A stretch of DNA of 64,000 bases from a virus, in IMG/VR virus record IMGVR_UViG_3300021197_001928, positions 1 through 64,000 of that record. One strand, given 5' to 3'. The notes under the pieces were generated by a model. It saw nothing but the letters and a program-made list of their open reading frames with translations, was not told where the DNA came from and ran no database searches. Within the stretch, counting starts at the first letter, position 1, and each line of letters begins with the position of its first letter. Positions 15,501-21,415 of this stretch are shown here, one piece after another. Made by a program: the position numbers and the translations under genes.

Positions 15501-15650
15501 TTTGGTGTGTGCAAGGTCTCCACAGTGGACAATACAGTCCGGAGAGTCGTTTGCCAGTTTCTCATAGAGATCACGAAACGCAATGCGATATTCATCGTGA
15601 TACTTTAAATTTCTTATATGTGTGTCTGCTATATGTGCTATCTTATACAT
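12501..15650 (-). CDS. Single-chain Mre11-Rad50 recombination nuclease (gp47-gp46 fusion)
   Basis: A 1049-residue protein joining two normally separate subunits. Residues 1 to about 340 are a calcineurin-type nuclease (SbcD/Mre11, T4 gp47) with D9-x-H11, G-D-L-A-H (D45) and G-N-H-D (N80, H81). From about 365 follows a Rad50/SbcC-type ATPase (T4 gp46): Walker A G-R-N-Y-S-G-K-S-S near 397, long coiled coils, a zinc-hook C-S-F-C near 725, signature-like L-S-M-G-S-G-A-E-K-T, and Walker B L-F-I-L-D-E-P-A near 990 with an I-S-H switch His. The complex resects DNA ends for recombination-dependent replication and can degrade host DNA. T4 encodes two genes; the uninterrupted frame here is direct evidence of a fusion. 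It starts at ATG 15650 overlapping the upstream stop. Confidence 0.9.
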   Translation of the reverse strand: MYKIAHIADTHIRNLKYHDEYRIAFRDLYEKLANDSPDCIVHCGDLAHTKTQLSPEYFQLCAEFLSSLANIAPTYIILGNHDGNLKNDSRQDAVTPIVNALKHPNLHLLKNSGETRVEGDLVLNVLSVFDRDNWIKPTDKNKINVALYHGAIAGCLTGSNWTMDQGDDEVTIFNDHDFAMLGDIHRQQKLDDDGRVWYCGSTTQQKFSESAMKGYLLWEIKDKNNFNVLKRHLINPRPFITVRLSKEGKLPDTHVPRNSRLRIVSKTNLPSDKVRKAKAIAEMRWSPYSVVMLNGKESSNMHDEGNYGNSILTENLRDISVQEKYINNYLAGMELESDVIEKVLEHNKKYNTLAEQGEEVSRNVIWKIRKAEWGNLFNYGEKNQIDFSKLNGLVGIFGRNYSGKSSIIDSILFTLFNTTSKGERKNVHVINQNKTKAIGKIEIDIGDKRYKICRNLEKYTKRYKGRETQEAKVDLDFHLTSEDESMNGTTRNETDANIRKRFGTMEDFLLTSMSSQLDSLSFVKEGSTKRKEILAKFLDLEIFDKKFKLAKKDAAELKGVVKRLQDKKWDKDIQKNIEILEEIQEELVAQRARCGDITSKRAKLQSELDLIDGKINSIPAESIDIDKVTNEIKQIQKRKQHLKDKTQEFNFKVWELEESLELKSKDFDIINIGELRLKKASADAIEHKIKKTRQALDNWISQEKVERNKIKMLDNHEYDPDCSFCCENKFVKDAHKAKESLLTTTDRIAHLQQHQRDLSDSLNSLNVEEVDQNIDLHVSLQEGIHKIKRTVEMNKLSIEGNKSKINLLQKEYEELCYKKQVYEENREAIENLSALTKEKSDLEKAIQIKDNSFIKCQDRITKILVEEGSTQANLNNLKESRKELEEVEKEWVAYDLFLQCMHANGIPYQIIKQKLPLVNEEISKILSNIVDFEVFFESNDAKLDILIKHPYYDPRPLSMGSGAEKTLASMAIRLALISITNLPKSELFILDEPATALDQEHMEGFTRLLRLIKNQFKTVILISHLDSLKDVVDTTIDINKIDGYANVRI

Positions 15651-15874
15651 TAGTCCTCCTTGATAAGTTTTTCCATAATAGTTAATGCTCTATCGATTGG
15701 ATAGAGCGCTTCTTTTAATATCTCATAATGGTCTTCGCCCTTTAATGGTGCCAGAGTCATTATTACAATCTCTCTCTTAAGTTTCTTCAATTTCATCCAG
15801 TTTCTTTCTAGATACTCTTTGTCTTTTGGGTTCATTCTTTCTCCTAATTGTTTTATTTGTGATTTGAAATTCAC
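15650..15874 (-). CDS. Small helical protein, unknown function
   Basis: A 74-residue Lys/Glu/Leu-rich protein predicted helical, with a basic middle (W-M-K-L-K-K-L-K-R-E-I) and no recognisable motif. It overlaps its neighbours by one to four bases, between the Smr-domain gene and the Mre11-Rad50 fusion, so is probably a DNA-metabolism accessory gene by context only. Confidence 0.5.
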   Translation of the reverse strand: MNFKSQIKQLGERMNPKDKEYLERNWMKLKKLKREIVIMTLAPLKGEDHYEILKEALYPIDRALTIMEKLIKED

Positions 15875-16095
15875 AAGTTCTCCTTCTGAATTGTTACGTA
15901 GGGCAAGGTGCCCGTTATTCCGCCAACACGATGAGGCAGATCATAATTCTTCGCAACTCTAACAACAATCTTTTTCATTATTGGTGAGTTGCCGGTGATG
16001 ATCTTCATCTCTTTGCCCCAGTTTTCGTTAATAAACTTGTGGCATTGGTATGGAGCATTTTCATAATCCACTCCGTGTAAATCTAGTTCATTCAC
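15871..16095 (-). CDS. Small Smr-domain protein
   Basis: A 74-residue stand-alone Smr (small MutS-related) domain. The GTG start at 16095 is preferred: GGAGG lies five bases upstream and it immediately follows the stop of the GIY-YIG gene. Diagnostic elements are L-D-L-H-G near the N-terminus and the I-I-T-G-N-S loop near residue 33, replacing the more usual H-G-x-G. Smr domains bind or nick nucleic acid (branched DNA, or ribosome-associated mRNA in some family members). The context of primase and Mre11-Rad50 favours a DNA role, but an RNA cleavage role cannot be excluded. Confidence 0.75.
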   Translation of the reverse strand: MNELDLHGVDYENAPYQCHKFINENWGKEMKIITGNSPIMKKIVVRVAKNYDLPHRVGGITGTLPYVTIQKENL

Positions 16096-16096
16096 A

Positions 16097-16711
16097 TTAT
16101 CCTCCTTCTTTGTTGTAAAGTCTCTTGCCTTCATTCAAATACTTCTTAATTTGCTCGCTCTCTTTCTTTAGTAACACATCTCGTGATATGTCGCAAGGTA
16201 ATTTTTCGATTACTTCATAAATAAATGCTTCCTCTCCGTACTTGTCCCAGTCTTCTTGAAGTTGTTTGTTGCCGTGTCTGTTGTGTCGCAAATTCCATTT
16301 GTGATTGGCCCATCGATTTCGATATGCGGTTGATTGGCCAATATAAGTTGTTCCTGTTTTTATGTTTGTTATTTTATAGACCGCAGCAGGTTGTTGTGTA
16401 CGGCATTCTTTCTTGCGTTCATTAATTCGTTCTTTGTTTTTTTCATAGTGTTTTTTATCGTACTCTTTCTTTCGTTCTTTGTTTTTTTCATAGTATTCTT
16501 TGAGCCGTTCTTTGTTTTTTTCATAGTATTCTTTTTGTTGTTTTGAAATTCGTTCTTTGTTTTTTTCATAGTATTCTTTCACGTATCCTTTTTGTTGTTT
16601 TAAAATTCGTTCTTTGTTTTTTTCATAGTATTCTTTTTGTTGTTTTGAAATTCGTTCTTTGTTTTTTTCATACCATTTTTTATGGTATTCTCTTCTGTCT
16701 CTTTTCGTCAC
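16097..16711 (-). CDS. GIY-YIG endonuclease with N-terminal repeat arm
   Basis: A 204-residue protein. Residues 1 to about 105 are tandem copies of Y-Y-E-K-N-K-E-R-I units, strongly charged and helical. The C-terminal half is a GIY-YIG nuclease: A-V-Y-K-I-T-N, then T-Y-I-G-Q-S with the catalytic Tyr, an Arg at R-N-R-W, an H-N-R-H-G-N-K-Q-L-Q-E-D-W segment, and a catalytic Glu plausibly in E-A-F-I-Y-E-V-I-E. Such proteins are typical homing endonucleases of phages. It overlaps the primase gene by four bases, and a second (HNH) endonuclease lies on the primase's other side. The helical arm probably contacts DNA or self-associates. Confidence 0.88.
   Translation of the reverse strand: MTKRDRREYHKKWYEKNKERISKQQKEYYEKNKERILKQQKGYVKEYYEKNKERISKQQKEYYEKNKERLKEYYEKNKERKKEYDKKHYEKNKERINERKKECRTQQPAAVYKITNIKTGTTYIGQSTAYRNRWANHKWNLRHNRHGNKQLQEDWDKYGEEAFIYEVIEKLPCDISRDVLLKKESEQIKKYLNEGKRLYNKEGG
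16428..16673 (-). repeat. In-frame DNA repeats encoding the charged helical arm
   Basis: Six copies of cgttctttgttttttt (plus-strand reading) begin at 16428, 16473, 16506, 16551, 16608 and 16653. Spacings are 45, 33, 45, 57 and 45 bases, all multiples of three, that is 15, 11, 15, 19 and 15 residues. They encode the Y-E-K-N-K-E-R units of the GIY-YIG protein. Confidence 0.85.
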
Positions 16712-17646
16712 ATTATCCTCCTTAGTTCGTCCATTAAAAAATAATCATCATGGTCAATGGCTTGCGCCATCTCCCTTCGAGTTTCCAAAACCCTTCGTGG
16801 CATTTCAGCGATGTCCTCAAATCCACTTACATCGATCTTGTAAAGTTCGATGTCATAGTATAACATATTTTTGATGATTTGTCCAGTCTTTTTCTCTGCA
16901 TCATGATCAAAAGCTAAGTAAACCGGCGTGTCATTCAGGGCAATCGCTTGAAATAATTTTGTTTTGTCTCGTAAAGTGGAGCCAAGCACAGGAATAGCGT
17001 TTTCCCCAGCCGCTATGGCATCAAAAACGCCTTCTACTAACGTGATCGGTTCATCCCAGTCTACAAACAGTTCGTTGAAAATAACGTCCTTCTTGGCCGG
17101 GGGATTGAGATAGCGCCATGAGTGACCCACATAGGATCTTGCAATAAAATAATTAATGTCTCCGTTGTTGTTAAACGAAGGTATAACAACTCTGCCTCCA
17201 TAATGACCTTCGGGACAATAGCCTATCTTCCACCTCAATATCTTTTCTTTGCTAATTCCTCTACTCTCCAAATATTCTAGTGGCTTCTGTGATGACCGTG
17301 GCAGGCGCTTATTGCAAAGCGAAATAAATTCTTCAGGGAGGTCAATTGTGATCTCCTCTTCAACATTGTTAATTTCATTAAAGATTTGATCAAACTCTGA
17401 TAGATCGAGTCTGCCTTCCAACTCAAGCCACTTCTGTCTTTGCTGGTATGTTCCGAACTTACGAACGATACGATAAGCATTCTTGCCTCTTTTGTCGCAA
17501 ACCCAGCAATGCCAGCCTTTCTTAAGGTTGATTGCTAGTTTCTTCTTGTGATGATTGCAATAAGGACAATGGTAGTATAGTTCACCGCCCGATGGGGTGT
17601 TTGGCCTCCCAAGCATCTCCGATAAAATTCTAACTTTCTCTTCCAT
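16708..17646 (-). CDS. DNA primase (DnaG/gp61-type)
   Basis: A 312-residue primase. The start at 17646 is preferred because GGAGG lies just upstream; it overlaps the HNH gene by 17 bases. A zinc-binding domain at the N-terminus has C27-x2-C30 and C47-x2-C50 with H-C-W-V-C-D-K-R-G. The TOPRIM catalytic core shows L-V-E-G-V-F-D-A-I near 205 and L-A-F-D-H-D-A-E near 245. It makes RNA primers for lagging-strand synthesis with a separate helicase, since no helicase domain is attached. Length is close to T4 gp61 (342). Confidence 0.88.
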   Translation of the reverse strand: MEEKVRILSEMLGRPNTPSGGELYYHCPYCNHHKKKLAINLKKGWHCWVCDKRGKNAYRIVRKFGTYQQRQKWLELEGRLDLSEFDQIFNEINNVEEEITIDLPEEFISLCNKRLPRSSQKPLEYLESRGISKEKILRWKIGYCPEGHYGGRVVIPSFNNNGDINYFIARSYVGHSWRYLNPPAKKDVIFNELFVDWDEPITLVEGVFDAIAAGENAIPVLGSTLRDKTKLFQAIALNDTPVYLAFDHDAEKKTGQIIKNMLYYDIELYKIDVSGFEDIAEMPRRVLETRREMAQAIDHDDYFLMDELRRIM

Positions 17647-18070
17647 TGTTCCTCCTGTTTTCCAATATTTTATACAAGTTGTGGTAGCTCCATTTTCTAC
17701 CACTACGATTATTGTGGTCATTTTCATTTAAATACGCAACAATCTTCGTTAATTTTGCACCACCCTTAGTCATGCTATCAACAATTCCCAATACATTTTG
17801 CTCTTCTCTAGACTCTAATAATTCTGTTCTACATTTGGATATGACATATCCATACTTTGGGTTACCTTGTATCTGACCGGCGAGACGCTTTTTTCTTAAT
17901 CCATCAATTATTAATTTTTTTGAATTTGACGCATTGCCATCTCTTCCGTGCGCTTTCATATGACATGAATGACATAGTGCGACTGTCTTTGTGCCACCTC
18001 GACTTCTTGGAACAACATGGTGCTGGTGGAGGTCTTCTGTTGTCTCGCACTCAAAACATTTATCTTCCAT
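17630..18070 (-). CDS. HNH endonuclease with recombinase-like C-terminal region
   Basis: A 146-residue protein. The N-terminal part is an HNH nuclease: C5-x2-C8, H17-H18 in H-Q-H-H-V-V-P-R-S-R-G-G, and C33-x2-C36 with H41 (C-H-S-C-H-M-K-A-H). From about residue 55 the sequence resembles the DNA-binding region of large serine recombinases: G-L-R-K-K-R-L-A-G, P-K-Y-G-Y, a G-G-A-K-L-T-K-I-V-A-Y-L-N-E segment, then R-S-G-R-K-W-S-Y-H-N-L-Y-K-I-L. This suggests a homing endonuclease using a borrowed specificity module. It begins at ATG 18070, overlapping the last gene of the tandem mini-gene array by one base, and abuts the primase. Confidence 0.82.
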   Translation of the reverse strand: MEDKCFECETTEDLHQHHVVPRSRGGTKTVALCHSCHMKAHGRDGNASNSKKLIIDGLRKKRLAGQIQGNPKYGYVISKCRTELLESREEQNVLGIVDSMTKGGAKLTKIVAYLNENDHNNRSGRKWSYHNLYKILENRRNNGRES

Positions 18071-18246
18071 TATCCCCTCCTTTTAACTGGCTTGTCCTTG
18101 ATGAACTTTGGGTGGAACGGTTGGACTATCCCGTTAGCAAAGCCAACAATGTAATGTTTACCTTTTAGTCCCACTACTATTCCCATCTCTGGGTATCTCA
18201 TTTCGAGCATTGATTTGCTCATGTACGCTAAATCACCTATTTTCAT
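18070..18246 (-). CDS. Tandem GDL(V/A) mini-protein, copy 7
   Basis: A 58-residue product from ATG 18246 to TAA 18070, with GGAGG upstream inside the end of the previous copy. It begins M-K-I-G-D-L-A-Y and has the shared central G-I-V-V-G-L strand, but lacks the L-E-V-I ending, terminating instead in a Lys/Arg-rich tail. Being last in the array, it no longer needs to encode the ribosome site of a further copy; its end instead carries AGGAGGGG before the HNH start. Likely small beta-barrel (SH3-like) fold; function unknown. Confidence 0.7.
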   Translation of the reverse strand: MKIGDLAYMSKSMLEMRYPEMGIVVGLKGKHYIVGFANGIVQPFHPKFIKDKPVKRRG

Positions 18247-18446
18247 ACTTCCTCCAAAAAAAACCTATTTAAAATTATTGTGTCGGTTCCGAATGCAACA
18301 TAATAATTGTCTCCATGTACTGATAAGATAACACCTGCTCTATTATCTGTCAACTTTTTAATTCTTTCATAATACTTTACTGCCGTTAAAGCTCCGGGGC
18401 AGTCGGTAGATGTCATTTTAAAATAAACCAAATCACCTATTTTCAC
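18243..18446 (-). CDS. Tandem GDLV mini-protein, copy 6
   Basis: A 67-residue product beginning at GTG 18446 (M-K-I-G-D-L-V-Y-F). It has an insertion relative to its siblings before the central G-V-I-L-S-V strand, and ends L-E-E-V. GGAGG in the preceding copy lies five to six bases before the GTG. It overlaps copy 7 by ATGA. Confidence 0.75.
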   Translation of the reverse strand: MKIGDLVYFKMTSTDCPGALTAVKYYERIKKLTDNRAGVILSVHGDNYYVAFGTDTIILNRFFLEEV

Positions 18447-18612
18447 TTATTACCTCCAATTCATATTTATAAAAAGGCCACGCTGTTATATCTCCATTTA
18501 ACATTACAGATACCATGCCAGTGTCTCCACTCCAATGCATAGCAATCACTATACCATACCCATTATCTCTCATGGTTTTCTTTTTAATCTTTACTAAATC
18601 TCCTATTTTCAC
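18433..18612 (-). CDS. Tandem GDLV mini-protein, copy 5
   Basis: A 59-residue product from GTG 18612 to TGA 18433. It starts M-K-I-G-D-L-V-K-I, has a central Y-G-I-V-I-A strand and an A-W-P-F-Y segment, and ends L-E-V-I-S-E-N-R. The bases encoding this ending (TTGGAGGTAATAAGTGAA) contain the ribosome site and GTG start of copy 6, which it overlaps by 14 bases. Confidence 0.78.
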   Translation of the reverse strand: MKIGDLVKIKKKTMRDNGYGIVIAMHWSGDTGMVSVMLNGDITAWPFYKYELEVISENR

Positions 18613-18781
18613 TTATTACCTCCAATTCGTCTGCGTGAAACCATGCCGCTTCGTTATCCTCCCAAGCAACTTTTAACAGCTTCCCGTCTGGTGTTTCCAT
18701 TATTTCAATTATGATTCCTATGTGTTCATCAAACTCATAAAACTGTCTCCTGTCGAGCCAGACTAAATCACCCACTTCCAT
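18584..18781 (-). CDS. Tandem GDLV mini-protein, copy 4
   Basis: A 65-residue product from ATG 18781 (M-E-V-G-D-L-V-W-L). It has the central G-I-I-I-E-I strand, V-A-W-E-D-N and the L-E-V-I-S-E-N-R ending, then runs six residues further than copy 5. Overlap with the next copy is 29 bases. The same ending peptide as copy 5 with near-identical DNA at the junction shows a recent duplication of the boundary. Confidence 0.78.
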   Translation of the reverse strand: MEVGDLVWLDRRQFYEFDEHIGIIIEIMETPDGKLLKVAWEDNEAAWFHADELEVISENRRFSKD

Positions 18782-18935
18782 TGATCACCTCTAGGTCCTC
18801 TGCGAAGAATGAATATGAGTGCCCACTAGCAATCCAATAAACCTCTGCCCATTTAAACCTGCCGTTTATTTCTAAAATGATGCCATAGTCTTGCCATGAC
18901 GTGTTCCTAACTTTTACTAAGTCTCCAACCTTCAC
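18768..18935 (-). CDS. Tandem GDLV mini-protein, copy 3
   Basis: A 55-residue product starting at GTG 18935 (M-K-V-G-D-L-V-K-V), preceded by GGAGG; an upstream in-frame extension exists but aligns with no sibling. It shows the G-I-I-L-E-I strand and ends L-E-V-I-N-G-S-G, overlapping copy 4 by 14 bases. Confidence 0.75.
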   Translation of the reverse strand: MKVGDLVKVRNTSWQDYGIILEINGRFKWAEVYWIASGHSYSFFAEDLEVINGSG

Positions 18936-19135
18936 TTTACCACCTCCAACATAGTGACTTTGTATAATTCGTGCTCTCCATTGTCCCACAAGACCCAAAC
19001 ATATTCAATACACTGGTCAATGTTACGTGGGGAATGATATTCAATTCTTGAAGTTGTAACTCCGTATGTAACCTCTAATGAGTACTTGTTTCTAACCAGA
19101 GCACCTTCTTTAATAAAACTAACTGGTCTTTTCAC
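18932..19135 (-). CDS. Tandem GDLV-family mini-protein, copy 2 (diverged)
   Basis: A 67-residue product from GTG 19135. The N-terminus has diverged (K-R-P-V-S-F-I-K-E-G-A-L-V-R) but keeps the G-x-L-V core, a V-W-V-L-W-D-N strand and the M-L-E-V-V-K ending, whose codons (TTGGAGGTGGTAAAGTGA) hold the ribosome site and start of copy 3. Overlap with copy 3 is ATGA-like, four bases. Confidence 0.7.
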   Translation of the reverse strand: MKRPVSFIKEGALVRNKYSLEVTYGVTTSRIEYHSPRNIDQCIEYVWVLWDNGEHELYKVTMLEVVK

Positions 19136-19298
19136 GTATAACCTCCAAGTGGTTAACTGGTTCTAAATAGATGTGCTCTGACCCAAACCAGAGTACACCT
19201 ACAAGATATTCGCTGACCACCTCTATAATTATACCATATTCTTTGGAGAAATACAATGGCAAGTCTGGTTTCCACGTGACAAGATCACCTATGCACAT
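19119..19298 (-). CDS. Tandem GDLV mini-protein, copy 1
   Basis: A 59-residue product from ATG 19298 to TAG 19119: M-C-I-G-D-L-V-T-W, central G-I-I-I-E-V-V, then V-L-W-F-G and H-L-E-V-I-R. It starts inside the end of the UvdE-like gene (10-base overlap) and overlaps copy 2 by 17 bases. It is the first of seven tandem members. The G-D-L-V ... G-I-I-x-E-x ... V-x-W ... L-E-V-I pattern suggests a five-stranded SH3/KOW-like barrel; no function is known to me. Confidence 0.75.
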   Translation of the reverse strand: MCIGDLVTWKPDLPLYFSKEYGIIIEVVSEYLVGVLWFGSEHIYLEPVNHLEVIREKTS

Positions 19299-20206
19299 AC
19301 AAAATCTTTCCTGTATTTGAGCAGGGCTTGTTCTTTCATCTTACACTCCAACACAACGTCAACAGGTTGTGCATAGTTCTCGAATGGAGTATAATACCAA
19401 TCTGAATGTGCACTGGCTCGTACCGAACTATCTTCATAGTTTTTCTTAGAGTTGGAGTGATGACACTGCTGCTTGACATTGACCGCATTCCATGTGTCAC
19501 GTGCAAGATAGAATGCATCATGATATGAAGAATCTTGTGGACCAAGCTCGTGATGATGCGAGTCAAACACAATTGGTATGCCAATGTGCTTGGACACGCC
19601 GTTGTAAAGCATCTTGGTGGAGAACATTGATGGTTTGTCGTCGTTCTCAACAGTTAGTCTGGCACGTGTTGTGGCGCCAAGTCTAGCAAAGTTTTTGCAG
19701 AATCTAGCCATGGCTTTGTCATGCTCGCCATACGCACCACCAACATGTATATTGATCTTGGCACGATGTGACACAGGAAGGCCCATGAGGTCCATCTGTA
19801 GGGCATGAGCATCAAGCTCGGCAATGGTTTTGTCAACAGTTGCTTTGTTTGGTGATGCAAGACAGTTGAATGGGCCGGGATGAAATGATAGACGCTGACC
19901 AGCATCCATAGCAATCTTGCCGGCAGCAGACATCGTATCTACAATGGCGTCGATGTCAGGCAAGTCGAAGATGTCATACTCGGACATCCAAGGGAACAGG
20001 TTTGAGGTCATGCGATATACTGAAATATCGTTGACGATATTCCACTCGATGATCTTCTTGAGTGCTGTAACGTTGATAAGAGCTAGCTCTGATGCGTATA
20101 CAATACCTTTTTGTTGAAATGTGCGCTTGATCATACCACGATTGGAACTGACCTTTTGCTTTTGTAATGCTGAGTTGATACATGCGTATCCTAAGTTTAT
20201 TGTCAT
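19289..20206 (-). CDS. UV-damage endonuclease, UvdE/UvsE family
   Basis: A 305-residue TIM-barrel endonuclease. The start at 20206 is chosen for its GGAGG six bases upstream. Conserved family elements are visible in order: L-G-Y-A-C at 5-9, Y-R-M-T-S-N-L-F-P-W at 64-73, L-S-F-H-P-G (H109), N-I-H-V-G-G-A-Y-G (H154), V-E-N-D-D (E187), F-D-S-H-H-H (D215, H217-219) and A-H-S-D-W (H267). These are the metal ligands. The enzyme nicks DNA 5' of UV photoproducts and other lesions, starting excision repair. It is the first gene after promoter P2, suggesting early expression. In a marine virus it would complement light-damage repair. Confidence 0.9.
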   Translation of the reverse strand: MTINLGYACINSALQKQKVSSNRGMIKRTFQQKGIVYASELALINVTALKKIIEWNIVNDISVYRMTSNLFPWMSEYDIFDLPDIDAIVDTMSAAGKIAMDAGQRLSFHPGPFNCLASPNKATVDKTIAELDAHALQMDLMGLPVSHRAKINIHVGGAYGEHDKAMARFCKNFARLGATTRARLTVENDDKPSMFSTKMLYNGVSKHIGIPIVFDSHHHELGPQDSSYHDAFYLARDTWNAVNVKQQCHHSNSKKNYEDSSVRASAHSDWYYTPFENYAQPVDVVLECKMKEQALLKYRKDFVCA

Positions 20207-20228
20207 ATTGACCTCCGATGTTAATATC

Positions 20229-20256
20229 AATATAACCTATTAGAAAAATTTGTCAA
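20229..20256 (-). promoter_or_regulatory. Sigma70-type promoter (P2)
   Basis: On the minus strand TTGACA (20256-20251) and TATATT (20234-20229) are separated by 16 bases. The -35 begins one base after the stop codon of the upstream gene. The UvdE-like gene with its GGAGG follows, and probably the mini-gene array behind it. Confidence 0.82.
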
Positions 20257-20257
20257 G

Positions 20258-21415
20258 TTATTTCATTGACTTTGAGCCACGACATTTCCACTTCTTTCTT
20301 GAAAGGGCGTTAGCGCAGGGAGGGTTCTTGCATTTTTTTATTTTTGCTGATCTTGCACAATAGGCATCGCCCTTCTTTGTTCCGGGACGAATTCTATCTC
20401 CGCCTCCTTTGGCTTGCCCTTTCTGCCCAAATGACCGACACTTACCGTCAACTCTTTTAGCGAAACGCTTTCCCTTTGATGGCTTACATGCTTTCTTTTT
20501 TCGTTGGCGCTTTGAGCCTTTCTTTTCTTCAAGTTCGTCTTCTTTAATAATATCGATTTCTCCCTTATCATCAAGGATATAATCTTTGTCTTTGTGTTGT
20601 CCCACGTCGGGCATAGCATCTAAAGTCTTTTTGATCTCATCTTCCATCCCCTTGCCAATGGCTTTTACAAATGGATCCATACCAGATGCCCCACCTTCGT
20701 CTTTTAAAACCTTTCGCAACGCAGCAGGATCAACATGTGTGTATCCTTTCTTGGCTAGTCCTTCATGATCTTCAACCTTATTAGCTTTAACCTTCTTGTT
20801 GCTTTTGGGGTCATACATCATGTGTGGCTTAAAATTACTTTCTTTTAACCGATTTATACGAACCTCAACAACTCTTTTTCGGGATTCATTTTGTTTTGGT
20901 TCTGTTTTACATGCAGAAGGAGTAGGCCTACAATACGGCTTTGGATCACTAGGCTTTTCTCTAGCACATTCTTTATATCCGCCGTCGCCATCTGGGCGAT
21001 TACAATTAACCCATCCGCCTTTGGAGCCTTTTTCACCCTTGCGTTTGAACCACTTGTCTAAACGACCAGCATCTTCACTACTTTGTTTACCTTCTTTCTT
21101 GGGTTCACCTTCTTTCCAATTAGCAGCACCAACTTTACGACACTGAACAAGGCGCCCTGAAGCATATGCTGAAGGCCATGTCCCGCCTTTTCTTTTTACT
21201 GCCCCTTTGATTTTTTTGTAGCATGCGTCTTTTTTAACTTTGTCGTCTTCGTTCAATCCTTCGTCTGCTTTGACGCAATTTCGATATGTTTTGCCATACA
21301 TTTCTTTGGTTTTACGAGTTGGGTGTGTCTTATATCCCTTTTCACAACGCTCATCAAGAATCACTTCAAGTTCCTCTTGAATAATTTGCTGTAGTTGTTC
21401 TATTGTAAAATTCAT
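20258..21415 (-). CDS. Modular Cys-rich basic protein with shared N-terminal module
   Basis: A 385-residue protein beginning M-N-F-T-I-E-Q-L-Q-Q-I-I-Q-E-E-L, one of six module carriers. After it come several small Cys/Trp/basic units: G-Y-K-T-H-P-T-R and Y-R-N-C-V-K near 30-45; C-Y-K-K-I-K ... W-P-S-A-Y-A-S-G-R-L-V-Q-C-R-K (about 65-95), which matches the DUF5872-type motif of phages and giant viruses; G-G-W-V-N-C-N-R-P and C-R-P-T-P-S-A-C-K (about 133-168); and a C-terminal G-D-A-Y-C-A-R-S ... W-K-C-R-G unit. The overall charge is strongly basic. Module plus basic units suggests a DNA-binding protein packaged with the genome; this is inference. It overlaps the kinase-like gene by ATGA. Confidence 0.6.
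   Translation of the reverse strand: MNFTIEQLQQIIQEELEVILDERCEKGYKTHPTRKTKEMYGKTYRNCVKADEGLNEDDKVKKDACYKKIKGAVKRKGGTWPSAYASGRLVQCRKVGAANWKEGEPKKEGKQSSEDAGRLDKWFKRKGEKGSKGGWVNCNRPDGDGGYKECAREKPSDPKPYCRPTPSACKTEPKQNESRKRVVEVRINRLKESNFKPHMMYDPKSNKKVKANKVEDHEGLAKKGYTHVDPAALRKVLKDEGGASGMDPFVKAIGKGMEDEIKKTLDAMPDVGQHKDKDYILDDKGEIDIIKEDELEEKKGSKRQRKKKACKPSKGKRFAKRVDGKCRSFGQKGQAKGGGDRIRPGTKKGDAYCARSAKIKKCKNPPCANALSRKKWKCRGSKSMK

Noticed and set aside
16428-16673. Possible CRISPR-like array from regularly repeated sequence
   Set aside because: Spacings are multiples of three, intervals are also repetitive, and the repeats encode a continuous protein arm of the GIY-YIG gene.
20207-20230. Longer TTG start for the UvdE-like gene
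   Set aside because: It would place the GGAGG ribosome site inside the coding region and adds residues upstream of the conserved L-G-Y-A-C start; ATG 20206 is better.
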